Source: Zygnema cylindricum (lineage: Eukaryota > Streptophyta > Zygnematophyceae > Zygnematales > Zygnemataceae). From it: 64,000 bases of DNA. Below, in pieces: positions 10,286-21,569 of this stretch. The stretch spans positions 1-64,000 of the forward strand of contig JBBHKE010002208.1 in NCBI GenBank assembly GCA_037447655.1, given 5' to 3'. Within the stretch, counting starts at the first letter, position 1; every line of letters starts with the position of its first letter. The notes under the pieces are model-generated. The model saw only the letters and a list, made by a program, of their open reading frames with translations, was not told the origin of the DNA and ran no database searches. A program made the position numbers and the translations under genes.

Positions 10286-11701
10286 TCAGATTTGAAACGG
10301 ACCATTTTTTGACTTTGACTTTGAAAATGAAGAGAAGGAAGATGGAGAAAAAGGAAAATCTGCAGATCTACCAAAGGAGGAAGAAAGGACAATATCCGAG
10401 GCAACGCCACAATACAAAGTGGAAACCGATGAGGATTTTGATGAAACACCGGAATTAGAAGATAGGGGAGCTGAAAATCTTCCTAAACGAAACACAAGGA
10501 TGCCTTCTATACCGGCTTTCGATTTTGAAAGGGCAAGAAGAAGTAGTAAACGAGTTCAAGAAAGACAAGTAAATAACTAACTCACAAAGATGTCTCACCC
10601 GAATGAACCTCGGACATACTTAGAGGCCATAAACACCCCAGAAAGTAGCCGGTGGATCACAGCTATAAATGAAGAAATGGCCTCTATCATGGAAGCCAAT
10701 ACATGGGAGTTGGTAGATTGTCCACCGGACCGAAAACCGATCGGATGTAAGTGGGTTTTTAAACTTAAATTAAACCCGGATAATACCATTGAGAGGTACA
10801 AAGCTAGGTTAGTTGCAAAAGGTTATACTCAAGAAGAGGGGATAGACTACGAAGAAACCTTTGCACCTGTAGTCAGATTTCCTTCTGTTAGAATCCTTTT
10901 AAGTATAGCCGCAGTGGAGGATATGGAAATACACCAGATGGATATTAAAACGGCCTTTTTGCACGGAGAGTCAGAAGAAGAAATTACATGAGGCAACCGA
11001 AAGGATTCGTGGAAAGTGGGGAAGAAAGCAAGGTTTTTAAACTGATAAAATCACTCTATGGGCTTAAGCAAGCCCCGCGACAATGGAATATAAAGCCAAA
11101 CGAATTTCTGACCGGTTTGGGGTATATCAAAATTAGTTCAGATCACTCTATATATTTATTTGAGGATGAGAATAGAGTGATATATATTGCTATTTATGTG
11201 GATTATTTGTTGGTCTTAAGCAAGTCCTTAGATAAAATTAACAAACTAAATCGAGATCATAGAAGCAGTTTTGATATGAAAGATCTCGGCAAAGCAAAGT
11301 ATATTTTGGGAATTCAGATGGAGAGAGATAGAGGGAATAGAATTATAAGACTCACTCTAAAAGAAGCAATCGGTAATATGCTAGAAAAATTTCAGATGGA
11401 AAAAGCAAACGGATGTACTACTCATATGGGTTTGAAGAAAGTGTTTGAGGGGAGTGAAGAGAGAGGAATATTGATCATTAATGATGAAATGGATGAGATA
11501 AAAAGAAAATTTATGGAAAATATCCCTTATCGGCAGATTGTAGGCAGTTTAATTTATTTTATGAACTGTACGCGTCTGGATATAGCTGCAGCTGTAGGTG
11601 TCCTTTGTATAAGTCTAAATGAACCAAGAAAGAGAGACTGGGAGGCTGCCAAAAGGGTGATGAGGTATCTGGTGGGGACAAGGGAATTATGGTTGCATTA
11701 G
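10286..11701 (+). pseudogene. CopA1 linker and reverse transcriptase
   Basis: Acidic linker 10286-10580, then RT frames 10590-10991 and 10988-11701. Motifs: [48 protein letters not shown] and YGLKQAPRQW. The catalytic box reads YVDYLLVL, so the second Asp of YVDD is Tyr. The frame change at about 10988 and a terminal stop at 11699-11701 break the protein. Confidence 0.9.
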
Positions 11702-12187
11702 GGAGGGGAGCACATTGACATCACCACCTGGAGTGATGCCAGTTATGGAGATACGCCTTTAAGGCTGTGTACGACTAGATATGTGTTGCAAATTGGATCA
11801 AGTGCATGTTGTTGGAGTAGCAAGAAACAAAAAGTAGTTGCTCAGTCCACTATGGAGGCTGAATACATGGCTTCCTGTGCTGCCTCCAAAGAATTAATGT
11901 GGGTTAAATCTCTTCTTGAAGAACTTGGGATCATGAAGTCTACAACTCAAAATGTTTTTTGTGATAATCAAACTGCTATCTCTATTGCAGCTAATCCGAA
12001 ACATCACGTTAAGCTAAGCATATGGATATTAGACTAAGCTTTGTCAAGGAGAAGGTTGAAAATAAAATTATTAAACTGGTTCATAAAACTGATAGAGAAA
12101 TGATTGCATACATGATGACAAAACCAGTGCCTTCCCCTAAGTTGATTTATTGCAGAGAAAACTGTGGATTAAAATTGAAAAGTGACT
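11702..12187 (+). pseudogene. CopA1 RNase H
   Basis: Follows the RT after a TAG stop. ITTWSDASYGD, STMEAEYMASC, FCDNQTAISIA and MMTKPVPSPK are readable, mostly in the frame 11783-12037. They are the copia RNase H catalytic blocks with Asp, Glu and Asp retained. The end is out of frame after about 12037. Confidence 0.85.
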
Positions 12188-12202
12188 AAGAATTAAAGGG
12201 AG

Positions 12203-13091
12203 TGTTGAAAAGAGGTAATTAATAGTTCACTTCTCTATTTTTGTTTTACTTTTGAGAAAGAGATTGAGGATCAAAGGCACGCCATGGCTGCCGCCATATT
12301 TAGAAAGTGGCAGTTTTTGAAGTAGAGGATATTTTACTAAAATGTTGCCTAGGTTTAGATTTGAACCTAGGTCTATGGACCTCTATATAGTCGTACGTCT
12401 TAACCACTAAGGCGTTATCGAAACGATACACGTGACGGGTTTCAAATATATATTAACATCAACGCAACAGCTAATTAACAACAGACTAACCAAAAGGAGC
12501 AATTCATGCATGTACGCGAATCTAAACCGTGTAAAATATGTCTTTTGATCGGACGGCCGGCATTGTAAACGCCACGCGAAGTGCGCTTTTGGTGTCATTT
12601 GGCGATAACGTCACGCGGTGCCACGTGGCGCCACATTATTTGATACCGGAGAAGATGGGAGGAGGAACCATTGCTCCCGATTTGACAGGTGTCACCTTTT
12701 AGACCATGTCGTACAATGGTCGTACAATAAGTACATCTCTTATTGTACCTTCTTCTACTATATAGTGTTCCTATTGGATTAGGGTTTAGTAGTAGGTAGT
12801 CGTGAGTAGGCAGACCAAGACTTAGTGATATTTAGGTACCTCTCTCTAAGAGAGCTTGTAACTATAAAGGTCTTCTTTGACCAGCCATAACTTACTGCTT
12901 AGGGGAGCAAATTAAGTGATTCTTTTTGCGTTTAACTCAAGGGGGTCTTCTCCTCATAAGGGTGAGAGTGATCAGATATTTTTGTGCTTGGAGGGCACTT
13001 ATTCAGTGGGAAAGTTGAAGGGGCAAATATTATCCTAGAGGCTTTACATAGGCTGCCCATTTTGTGGGTCAATGGAGACCACAGAATTGCA
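12203..13091 (+). repeat. CopA1 3' LTR, also the left LTR of CopB1
   Basis: TGTTGAAAAGAGG... to CAGAATTGCA, 889 bp, preceded by the purine tract AAAGGGAG (12195-12202). At 13092 the CopB PBS starts with no gap, so one CopA-type LTR serves as the right end of CopA1 and the left end of CopB1. Confidence 0.9.
12343..12418 (-). other. Antisense tRNA-like module in CopA1 3' LTR
   Basis: Minus strand: TAGTGGTTAAGACG (D-arm/A-box-like), then 30 bases on the B-box-like GGTTCAAATCT (9 of 11 to GGTTCGANTCC), then CATTTTAG with a T4 run. It starts 140 bp from the LTR 5' end. Arms do not pair well, so it is tRNA-like, not a tRNA. Confidence 0.55.
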
Positions 13092-14000
13092 GGTTATAGG
13101 CCCACCCTCTAAGGTACCCATATTTCAACAGATCTGGGTTCATTTACTGGGAAGCCATGATGACAGAGGTATTGTGTGAAAAACGATACTGGGGTATCGT
13201 CAGAGGACGAGTGAAACAACCATCTTAGGGGACTCCACCAAAGTTTGATGGAGTGAGGTTTTCTGCATCAACATTTGTTCCAACGGAGGAGACATACGAT
13301 GGGGACAACAGTGTGTCCGAAAAGGGGAAAGGAAGGGAGACACCTCTTACTCCTATTGCCACGGCACCCAAAGCGGTGGTCGTGAAGACCGAGCAAAAAG
13401 ATATTCAAATGTTGGAGTACACCAACATGAATGCCAAGCATTTCATTCTGAGGCACCTCATCAAGCTTTGGCGACCTCTCATCTTCACATCTACAAGACT
13501 GAGAAGTTGTGGATGACTTTAGTGGAGATCTATAGAGCTAGTATCATCCAGGAGCTCCAGCTAGTGGAGCAAAGGTTAGGGAGTTATACTTACAAAGGAG
13601 GGAAGATGTTAGATTACTGTACTGATCTCTCTTGCCTCTATATAGAGACAAAGAGTGTAGGATGGACAAGCACAAAAAAGATGAAAGTTAACACTCTCAT
13701 CATAAAAATACCTGAGGAGTATGAAAACATACAGTACCGAGTGCAAGAAATGGATGACCGTTCTTGGAAGTGGAACACCGTGGTTCAAATGATACTCGTG
13801 CAGGAGAACACTATTGAGATCCGTAGAGAAGGTAAGAGCATTCAAGCTCTAACTGTCGGAACGGACCGGTAGAGGAAGGATCCAAAAAAGCCGTAAAAGA
13901 ACTTCAAAGGAGAAAGAGATCAATCTGGAGAACCTAGGCCCCCAAAGGGTCTTTGTCATTTCTGCAAAAAGTCCGGACACTTCATAACTGATTGCATCAA
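13072..14000 (+). pseudogene. CopB1 Gag
   Basis: The start codon lies about 20 bases inside the LTR and the frame would cross the PBS. The copia Gag opening (YWEAMMTEVL) is readable at 13140-13180. Frame 13468-13872 (134 residues) has the helical core, with TYKGGKMLDYC and IPEEYENIQYR conserved with CopA and CopC. CHFCKKSGHFITDC near 13953-13995 is an intact CCHC knuckle. Stops at about 13227 and 13870. Confidence 0.85.
13092..13106 (+). promoter_or_regulatory. CopB1 primer-binding site, half-tRNA-iMet type
   Basis: GGTTATAGGCCCACC, one mismatch to the complement of the initiator tRNA-Met anticodon arm, immediately after LTR end TTGCA. The LTR-encoded start ATGGAGACC at about 13072 would read through it. 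Confidence 0.75.
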
Positions 14001-14640
14001 GTTGTCCAAGCTCAGGCTTCAAGAAAACCATGGAGGGGGTTCTTCTAGAGGGAAGAAGAAAGCACTTATGGTCACACGGGTAAAAGGAGATACTGAGGAG
14101 GACGAGTCCTTTGAGGAGGAGGATGTGGAGCTTCTTCTCGACGAGAAATTGGAGGAGAAGAAGATCCCTCGAAAACAGAAGTGTGCTCTTGGAGCCATTC
14201 GAGAAGCTCCACACAAAGGATGGATCATCAATTCAGGTGCATCCATGCATATGTGTCGTGATAGGCACCTCTTCACTTAGTTAAGAAAGATCCCTACAGT
14301 AGAAATAGAGTATGGGGATGGGAGAGTAGTTACCACAGATCTAGTGGGATCGGTTGATCTGAAAGTCTTAGTGGAGGGTAAGACTTCTATATTCACCATC
14401 TCGGATGTGATCTACATTCCTCTGCTGAGTAAAAATCTTGTGTCTACTTCTGTATTAGATGACAAGGATTTTGATACCTTCACTAGAAAAGGAGTCTTTA
14501 ATGCTAAGCACGGAGATGAAGTATACTTCCTAAGCAGATAAGGGTAGCCAACGAATGTTTAGGCTTAACCTGAGTAATGAAAAGAAGAGTGCTTACTATG
14601 GTGGTGTCCCGAGCTTGATGATCTAGCATAAGCGGTTAGG
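14001..14640 (+). pseudogene. CopB1 protease region
   Basis: Frame 14002-14280 ends in GWIINSGASMHMC: the catalytic Asp of DSGAS is Asn, so the protease is inactive. The segment to 14541 keeps VEIEYGDGRVVT and ISDVIYIPLLSKNLVSTS. An acidic linker precedes the active-site loop. Confidence 0.8.
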
Positions 14641-15560
14641 GCATGTGCATTTTGATAGGCTGAGGGAAATGAAGAAGCTGGGTGTGGTAGAAGGCATTCA
14701 GTTTGGGGATAATGAAATGATGGATGATTGTAGTGGCTGTGCCCAAGGTAAGGCTCATAGACTCCCCTTTCCCAAAACTTCCATATATAGAGGTGAAAAA
14801 GTACTAGATCTGGTCCACACAAATATCTGGGGACCAGCAAGAGTACCTTCGGTTGGGGGGAAGAGGTATATGCTGAGAATTACTGATGATTGGTCCAGAT
14901 ATTCTAGAGTCTACTTCCTGAAAATTAAGTCTGAAACATCAAAGTACTTCAAAAAATACCAAGCCTGGAGTGAAAAGTTGCACGGAACCCCCATTAAGAA
15001 AATAAAAAATGATAATGGGAAAGTGTACACCTCTAACAAGTTTGAAAAATACTTGAGAGATGAGGGAGTTCAGCATTAGAAAACTATACCGAATAATCCA
15101 CAACAAAATGGGGTAGCTGAGAGGTTGAACCGGACTTTCGGAGATAGTGTGTGTAGTATGTTGGCAGATAAGAAAATAGGATGAAGATTTTGGGCAGAAG
15201 CCCTAAACTGTGCTAACTACATTAAGAATAGAGTCCTCACTACAGCCGTAAAAGGAATGATACCTTATGAGAGATGGGTTGGAAAGAAACCGGACATTTC
15301 TCACTTGAAAGTATTCGGTAGTCAAGTTTACAGTCTTGACAGAGATAAGAAAAACTGGAAACTAGATGCTAAAAGAAAACCTGGATATTTTGTGGGATAC
15401 GATGAGGATGTCAAGGGATATAGAGTCTATGACTTAGCTAAACAAGATATCATTCTGGTAAAGCACCTAGTTGTCATGGATGAAGGGAAGTCATTTGATC
15501 CGTCAAATACACTAAGAAAATCAGAATCATTTTTGAGTCCGAGAGTGAGGATGACTTAGA
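14641..15560 (+). pseudogene. CopB1 integrase
   Basis: Frame 14645-15079 carries CSGCAQGKAH of the zinc finger, HTNIWGPA (first catalytic Asp changed to Asn) and KNDNGKVY (second Asp kept). PQQNGVAERLNR with the Glu follows a stop near 15080. The C-terminal part 15257-15559 has HLKVFGSQVYSL and GYDEDVKGYRVYD. The finger's first His is lost to the stop in ATCTAGCATAAGCGG. Confidence 0.85.
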
Positions 15561-16735
15561 TCTTCCCAAAAAAGACACAAGTGAAAACGTGATTGCAGAT
15601 TCAAGGGAGATCCAAGATGGGGGAGATATACCGGAATCTCCTCATATTTCGACACACTTTAAGGAGAGAGAGGAAGAGGTGCCAGAACCGGTTTTCATGG
15701 ATAGGGGAGTTGATGAGAGAGTACAGAGAAATCCAATACTTCCCTCCATTCCAGCTTCAGACTTCGAGGGAGGACGGAGGAGCAGCAAAAGCCTATAAGA
15801 TAAACAAGCTGCTCACAAGGTAACAAAGCTATCTCACCCAGATGAGCCTCAGTCATACTCGAAGGCAATGGACAGTCTGGAGAAAGACCGATGGGTCAGA
15901 GCAATAAATGATGAGATGGCTTCTATCATGGAAGCAAATACTTGGGAGCTAGTGGACTGTCCTCCAGACAGAAAACCTATTGGGTGCAAATAGGTATTTA
16001 AACTAAAGCTGAACCCACATAATACCATTGAGAGATATAAGGCTTTGTTGGTAGCTAAGGGGTTCACCCAAAAAGGAAGGATAGATTACGAGGAGACTTT
16101 TGCTCTTGTGGTTAGGTTCCCATCTGTAAGGATTCTCCTTAGTCTAGCTGCAGCGAAGACATGGAAATTCACCAGATGGATATCAAGAACGCCTTCCTCA
16201 ACGGTGAACTAGTGGAAGAAATCTTCATGCGATAGCCAAAGGGTTTTGTAGAGGAAGGAGAGGAGAGCAAAGTCTGCACGCTCATAAAGTCTTTAAATGG
16301 ACACAAGCAGGCTCCCAAACAATCGAACAAGAAACTAGATGAGTTTCTCACCGGTCTAGGATATATTAGGATCAGTTCTGACCATTCTTTTTATATGTTT
16401 GAGGATGAGAATGGTGTGATATTTATTGCAATTTATGTGGATGATTTGCAGGTATTAAGTAAGTTTATAGAAAAGATCAATAAGCTAAAGAAAGATCTTG
16501 GGAGCACATTTGACATGAAGGATTTAGGGGAGACTAAATATATTTTGGGAATTCAAATGGAAAGAGATAGGGGGAAGAGGATTATCAAACTTACTCAGAA
16601 ACAAGCTATCGGAAATATGCTTGAGAAATTTCAGATGGAAAAGGCAAACAGTTGTACCACTCCCATGGACTTGAAGAAAGTAAGTGATGGGAGTGTAAAA
16701 GAAAGAGTGATGATACTAGATGATTAGATGAGTCC
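15561..16735 (+). pseudogene. CopB1 linker and reverse transcriptase
   Basis: Linker with FEGGRRSSK (15589-15798), then RT broken into at least four pieces. Motifs: [41 protein letters not shown] (Thr to Asn next to the first Asp), and IAIYVDDLQVLSKF in frame 16395-16727. The YVDD box is intact. A one-base deletion near 16158 and stops at 15992, 16234 and 16728 inactivate it. Confidence 0.85.
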
Positions 16736-17448
16736 AGAAGAAAGGTAGTTTATGAAGTCTAATCCGTACACATAGGTTGTAGGAAGCTTGATTTATTTTA
16801 TGAATTATACTAGACCGGACAAAGCAGTAGCAGTTGGAGTCCACAGTAGGAGTCTTAATGATCCTAGGAAGAAAGACTGGGAGGCAGCCAAGAGAGTCAT
16901 GAGATACTTTGTGGGAACCAGAGATTTATGGTTGCACTTAGGAGGGGAGCATACCGACATCACTACTTAGAGTGATGCGAGTTATGGGGATGCACCAATG
17001 AGAATATGCACTTCTCGGTATATGTTGTATGTGGGGGAAGGTGCTTGCTGCTGGAGTAGGAAGCAACAAAAGGTAGTTGCTTAGTCCACTATGTAGGCTG
17101 AGTACATGGCCTCTTGTTCTGCTCGGAAAGAGATAATGTGGGTCAAGTCTTTATTGCAAGAACTGGGGTATATGAAAAAGGGAGTGCATGAAGTGTTTTT
17201 TGAAAATCAGGCTGCAATTACGATTGCAGCCAATCCAAAACATCATTTCAAGGCTAAGCATATGGATATAAGATTGGGTTTTGTTAGGGAAAAAATTGAA
17301 AACAAAATTGTGAATCTGGTGTATAGGGGTGATGCGGAAATGGTGGCTGATATGATGACAAAACCTATGCCATCTCCCAAGTTAAAATACTGTAGAGAAA
17401 AGTGTGGTTTAAAAGAGAAACTGAAATTAGAATAGAAAATATAGAGAG
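16736..17448 (+). pseudogene. CopB1 RNase H and polypurine tract
   Basis: Frames 16788-16970 and 17106-17435. LIYFMNYTRPD, the SDASYGDAP block after a TAG stop, an E-A-E-Y block with a TAG stop, and ENQAAITIAANP (the Asp before Asn-Gln is Glu). Frame 17106-17435 runs to a natural-looking end. The polypurine tract is the purine-rich AGAAAATATAGAGAG ending at 17448. Confidence 0.85.
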
Positions 17449-18446
17449 TGTTGAAATTACTGTTTTAGGGAAGGTATTTTCTAGGTCTTAATTAGGTAAA
17501 ATAACTAAAAGAAAAAAGATAGGCAGCTTGCCTCCACCTTCTCTCTCTAGCCCCGATACTTGTTGTAGTAACTAGAGGAGAGAGAGGTTGGTGGAGCCAT
17601 GGCTGCCTCAACTCCATAGGCAAGACTAAAGAGTGACCTAAGTCACTCTCAACAAAAAGGTTGAGTTTGGCAGGACTGGAACCTCCGACAGGCAGAGCCA
17701 GGCGTAGCCGTCAGCTCTTACCAGTATGTTGAAGTAGTCCGTTAGGATACATAGTGTTTGATAGCTATTTAAACATTAGCAAGATCAATAATTCGTTCAA
17801 CGGAATAATAAATTAAAGACATAGAAACTAGTTGAGTTTCACTGCGTACAAAACAATGTATCGGACATTTGTTATTTTGGACGCAAAACTTAAAAGCCGG
17901 AATAGATCCAACGATGCGCATCATCGCCGCGATCACGGAATAGCCGCCTTGGCTGTTTTCGGACGTGACATGACATGTCGACTCGTGGCAAGATATTATT
18001 GGGAAGGGGGGATCTTGGGGAGCGCGAAGACAAGTCTGGAGGAGACAGACGTTCACTCCATGGCCTTGTCGTACATAGGCCGTACAGAAAGTACATCGGT
18101 CCTTTTACTTTTCTGTATTGTACAGTCTTCTGATTGGTTCGTAAATCAGTAGATAGGGGTTGTGAGAAGGGTTTAGGACTTAGAGGATTGAGGAGGTAGC
18201 CAGAACTTCCCCAACAAGCTTGAATAAAATATTAGCATCTTCGCCACTTGATAATTAAATGCCTGATTGGGCATTTTTAGTGATTTTTTTTCTTGTGGAT
18301 TCAGGGGAGTCCAAACAGCACATTGGTGCATTTAGATTACATATTTGTCTGCTTGGATGGCAGAGATCCAAGTTGAAAGAGGGCTAGCCAAAAGCTATCT
18401 AGAGGCTTCCTGAACTCAGTGATCCAATGTGGGTTACAGAATTGCA
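17449..18446 (+). repeat. CopB1 3' LTR
   Basis: TGTTGAAATTACTG... to CAGAATTGCA, 998 bp. Full-length homology to the CopB3 LTR (41386-42386), while only the ends and a few blocks resemble the CopA LTR. Confidence 0.9.
17654..17726 (-). other. Antisense tRNA-like module in CopB1 LTR
   Basis: Minus strand: ACTGGTAAGAGCTGACGGC (D-arm-like), GGTTCCAGTCC (10 of 11 to the B box), then CTCAACCTTTTTGTTGAG, a hairpin with T5 in the loop. It begins 205 bp from the LTR 5' end. Confidence 0.55.
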
Positions 18447-18777
18447 AATTCCACTCTAGCATGTATAAATTATATTATTTCTTCTAACGTGGATGTTTGA
18501 TGTCCACCGAAAATATATATTTTAAACATACATTTTTGCACACTATATATATTCATGTTTTTTTTTCGGATTGCGTACTTTATATGCAAGCGTCAAAAGA
18601 TAGTGCCGATAGACACGCAAAAACTTGGACAGTTTTAGATCTGTACTGGAAAGTACACAGTTTTGTTCTACACCCACCTACAGTAGATATATATCTTCTC
18701 TATAACAGTTGTCCTCGCAGTTTGAACAAAGCATAGTTCAAAAGTAGGTGAATGAAGGCCCATACAATATGCCAATT
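18447..18777. other. Unassigned spacer between two LTRs
   Basis: AT-rich, about 330 bases, no motif recognised. Its last 30 bases include CATAGTTCAAAAGTAGG, a 17-mer also present at 63561-63577. Confidence 0.4.
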
Positions 18778-19804
18778 TGCGACTCTGAGACCTCCTTAGG
18801 TCGTGAGAGTAGGCAGCTCACACACAGCATCTAGAATAACCCTAATCCCTTTGTGTTTCGGAAAGAATAACTGCCACCTTGGCAAACAAAAACTCTGACC
18901 ACGTTCACCTCTGTGAAGGCAAAACACCCCTGAGTCGATAGCAAAAAGAATCTCTTAATTTGCTCCCCTGAAGAATAAGTTATGGAGGGTCAATGTTGAC
19001 CTTTTGTACAGAAGCTCTCTGAAGAGAGGGTCCTATTTACCAATTTTTTCTAAGTCCTATCTCTCTCTAAAACTTTATCTACTGATGTACGGCACCAATC
19101 ATATTACACTGCCGTACACAAAAGTAGAGGTGCCAGTGTACTTTCTATACGAATGGGCTAAATGTCGAAACATGTCATATCCGGATTCAGTCTCGTAATC
19201 CTCGGAGATGCCGCGATCCAATGTAGTTGTGCCGCGTGTCATCCGATATGGCGATGACCACAAACCGCCAAGATTCTCTTCCGCCATCTCGGAATTCTTC
19301 TTGGCCGTCCGATTGAATTTAGATTTCAATTGTAGCAATCATAAATACTTGAGCGATATTTCTTCCGTTTAAAGAAACAAATGCGCGGTACTCGTTTCCT
19401 ATCCAAACCGTAATCCGTACTTTTACATAACTAAATCTATGCATCCCGTAAACAGTTGCGGTTAAATGAATTATCCTACGTGGCAACATTTAAAAAACTA
19501 ACAAACCCTATAGCATGTAACTTTATTCCTAGATATAATGGATAAGGCTAACGGATACCGGCAGCTTTATCGGACGGCAGGTACCAGGATAAAATCCTAG
19601 ATTTGACACCTTTTCTTTTAGTAAAGAAATTACAAATCCGTAATCAACTAATCTGTTTCATGTAAACCTCTGGATAGCCTAGGTAGCCATGGCTTTACCT
19701 TCCTCTCCAACTTTCAGTGACTACAACAAGTATGGGAGTTGAAGAGAGGAGTTAGAGGCAGATTACCTCGGCTTATTTTCTACATTATATTTTAGACCTA
19801 GAAA
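18778..19804 (-). repeat. CopF LTR, lone and 5'-truncated
   Basis: On the minus strand it has the block order of the CopA and CopB LTRs: CATACTTGTTGTAGTCACTGAAAG near the start, the CCATGGCT word, the tRNA-like module, GTAC cluster and ending CAGAGTCGCA. The first bases (TGTTGAAA expected) are missing where it meets CopB2 at 19804/19805. No CopF internal region is in the window. Confidence 0.75.
19538..19614 (+). other. Antisense tRNA-like module in CopF LTR
   Basis: Plus strand (antisense to the LTR): ATGGATAAGGCTAACGG, then GGATAAAATCC (8 of 11 to the B box), then ACACCTTTTC with T4. Same place in the LTR as in CopA, B and C. Confidence 0.5.
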
Positions 19805-20884
19805 ATAGACAAGAAAATAGGAAAGAGATTTTGGGCAAAAGCAATGAAATGTGCCAACTATATTAAGAGTAGAGTCCTTACTTCAGCAGTAAAGGGAGTG
19901 TTCCTTATGAGAGATGGGTTGGAAGGAAACCAGATATCTCACACCTTAAAGTATTCAGTAGCCAAGTTTACAGTCTTCACACGGATAGGAAAAACTCGAA
20001 ACTAGTTGTTAAGGGAAAACTTGGATACTTTGTGGGATATGATGAGGAAGTTAAGGGATATAAAGTCTATGACTTAGCAAAGAAAGATATCATTCAAGTC
20101 AAACACTTAGTTGTCATGGATGAAGGGAAATCATTTGACCCCTTCAAATATACAAAGAAGACAAGAATCAGATTTGAGGTTGAAACTGAGGAGAACTCGC
20201 TCGTTCCCGAAAGGACATAGGTGAAACCGTGATTGCGGATTCAGGGGAGATCCGAGATACAAGAGACTCACCGGAAAACTCACATACCCCTATCGTCATT
20301 GTGGAGAAAGAAGACGTGGGACCAAAACCGGCTATTATGGATAGGGAAGCCGATGAGACAGTGAGGAGAAATCCAAGAATTCCATCCATTCTAGCTTCGA
20401 AGTTTGAGGGAGGGAGAAGGAGCAGCAAAAGGATACATAAAAAACAGGCCGCTCATAAGGTAACTAAACTATCTCACCCAGATAAGCCTCAGTCTTACTC
20501 GGAGGCAGTGAATAGTCCGGAGAAAGAAAGATGGATTGGAGCCATAAATGATGAGATGGCCTCTATCATGGAAGAAAATACTTGGTAACTAGCGCATTGT
20601 CCTCCAGACAGAAAACCTAATGGGTGTAAATGGGTATTTAAATTTAAACTGAACCCAGATAATACCATTGAGAGATATAAGGCTCGATTGGTAGCGAAAG
20701 GGTTTACCCAAAAGGAGGGGATTGACTATGAAGAGACCTTTGCTCTTGTTGTTTGGTTCCCATCAGTAAAGATTCTCCTCAGTCTGGCAGCAGCGGAAGA
20801 CATGGATATACACCAGATGGACATTAAGACTGCCTTTCTTACTAGAGAGTTAGAGGAAGAAATTTTCATGAGGCAACCCGAGGG
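19805..20884 (+). pseudogene. CopB2: integrase C-terminal to RT fragment
   Basis: Close to CopB1 15165-16240. It starts inside the integrase (RFWAKAMKCANYIK), continues with GYDEEVKGYKVYD (20032-20220) and the linker [10 protein letters not shown] (20229-20588), and enters RT with MDIKTAFLT and EEEIFMRQPEG. It stops at 20884, where GypB sequence begins. Both ends are sharp and without LTRs, so it is a rearranged internal fragment. Confidence 0.85.
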
Positions 20885-20989
20885 TTGGGTAAGATGGAGA
20901 AAGGGGCTCATTTACGCCGTGACTATTATACAAAACCATCTACATCCCCATTATGGTTCGATGGCTATCATGCCTGTTTTCCTTTAAGC

Positions 20990-21545
20990 TCCCAGCTTGG
21001 GTTCATCTGCTCTTCACTACAAAAGCGGCAACGTTTGCTCTGGCTCTGGCGATGCTGGCTCTGGCGATGGCCTTTCCGGCCCATAGGACGAAGTGGTCGT
21101 ACAGTTTCGTTGCCGGGAAGTCATGAGGGGGTTAATGTCTTAGATTGCCTGACATGTGATCTAGTTTTCCAGAGCAGCCTGCCCGGTGGGTCTGAACGAA
21201 TTTCGGATAGCGATAAAGTACTTGGTCGCCATTGCTGGAAGATCAATAGTTGACAGCTTTGTTTTCTAGCAAAGACTGGAGAGCCTATTAAAAACGGTCT
21301 GAGGCGTCTCATTCTTCAAGCATCGCAAGTGCGTGAATTCCTTGATGGCGGACTCATTTCTCTCGGTATACAAAAGTCTCCAGGCGCCGAGGAGTGTGGT
21401 GTAGGGGGTGGGGTTGGCGATCATTCGAGTGGCTCCCTGAATAGCTTGCAGTTGGTTAACGTAGGCTCGACCTTCGGCCTGCAGCTTCATATCCTTAATA
21501 AAGGCGCGAGATAGAGGAGCGGCAACATCTTCTAATGGCTCCTAG
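20990..21545 (-). pseudogene. GypB-type Gag fragment, inverted
   Basis: On the minus strand, frame 21266-21490 and neighbours read a capsid-like sequence: QLQAIQGATRM, TLLGAWRLLYTERNE and LKNETPQTVFNRLSSL. An upstream segment (APLSRAFIKDMKLQAEG) continues in frame. It lies head-to-head with the plus-strand pol, so an inversion or separate insertion is needed. Family assignment to GypB is inferred from location only. Confidence 0.6.
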
Positions 21546-21569
21546 CATCAAATCTTTGACCCGACTCTA

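Larger units (their letters stand above)
6896..13091 (+). mobile_element. CopA1: Ty1/copia LTR retrotransposon, decayed
   Basis: LTRs at 6896-7778 and 12203-13091 enclose PBS, gag, zinc knuckle, protease, integrase, RT and RNase H in the copia order. Stops and frameshifts occur throughout. CopA2 (minus strand, 54608-60078) is a second copy. The 3' LTR runs straight into the PBS and gag of CopB1. Confidence 0.95.
13092..18446 (+). mobile_element. CopB1: Ty1/copia element with mixed LTRs
   Basis: Internal region from PBS (13092) to polypurine tract (17448) encodes gag, protease, integrase, RT and RNase H of a family distinct from CopA. The right LTR (17449-18446) is CopB type, the left LTR (12203-13091) is CopA type. 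All frames are broken by stops. Other copies: CopB2 (19805-20884) and CopB3 (41243-42386). Confidence 0.9.

Noticed and set aside
12343-12418. Calling the LTR tRNA-like stretches true tRNA genes
   Set aside because: Acceptor and T arms do not pair well and no anticodon can be assigned; listed only as tRNA-like modules.
18732-18748. 17-mer CATAGTTCAAAAGTAGG shared with 63561-63577 as a transposon end
   Set aside because: Only one other copy, no inverted partner or target duplication found.
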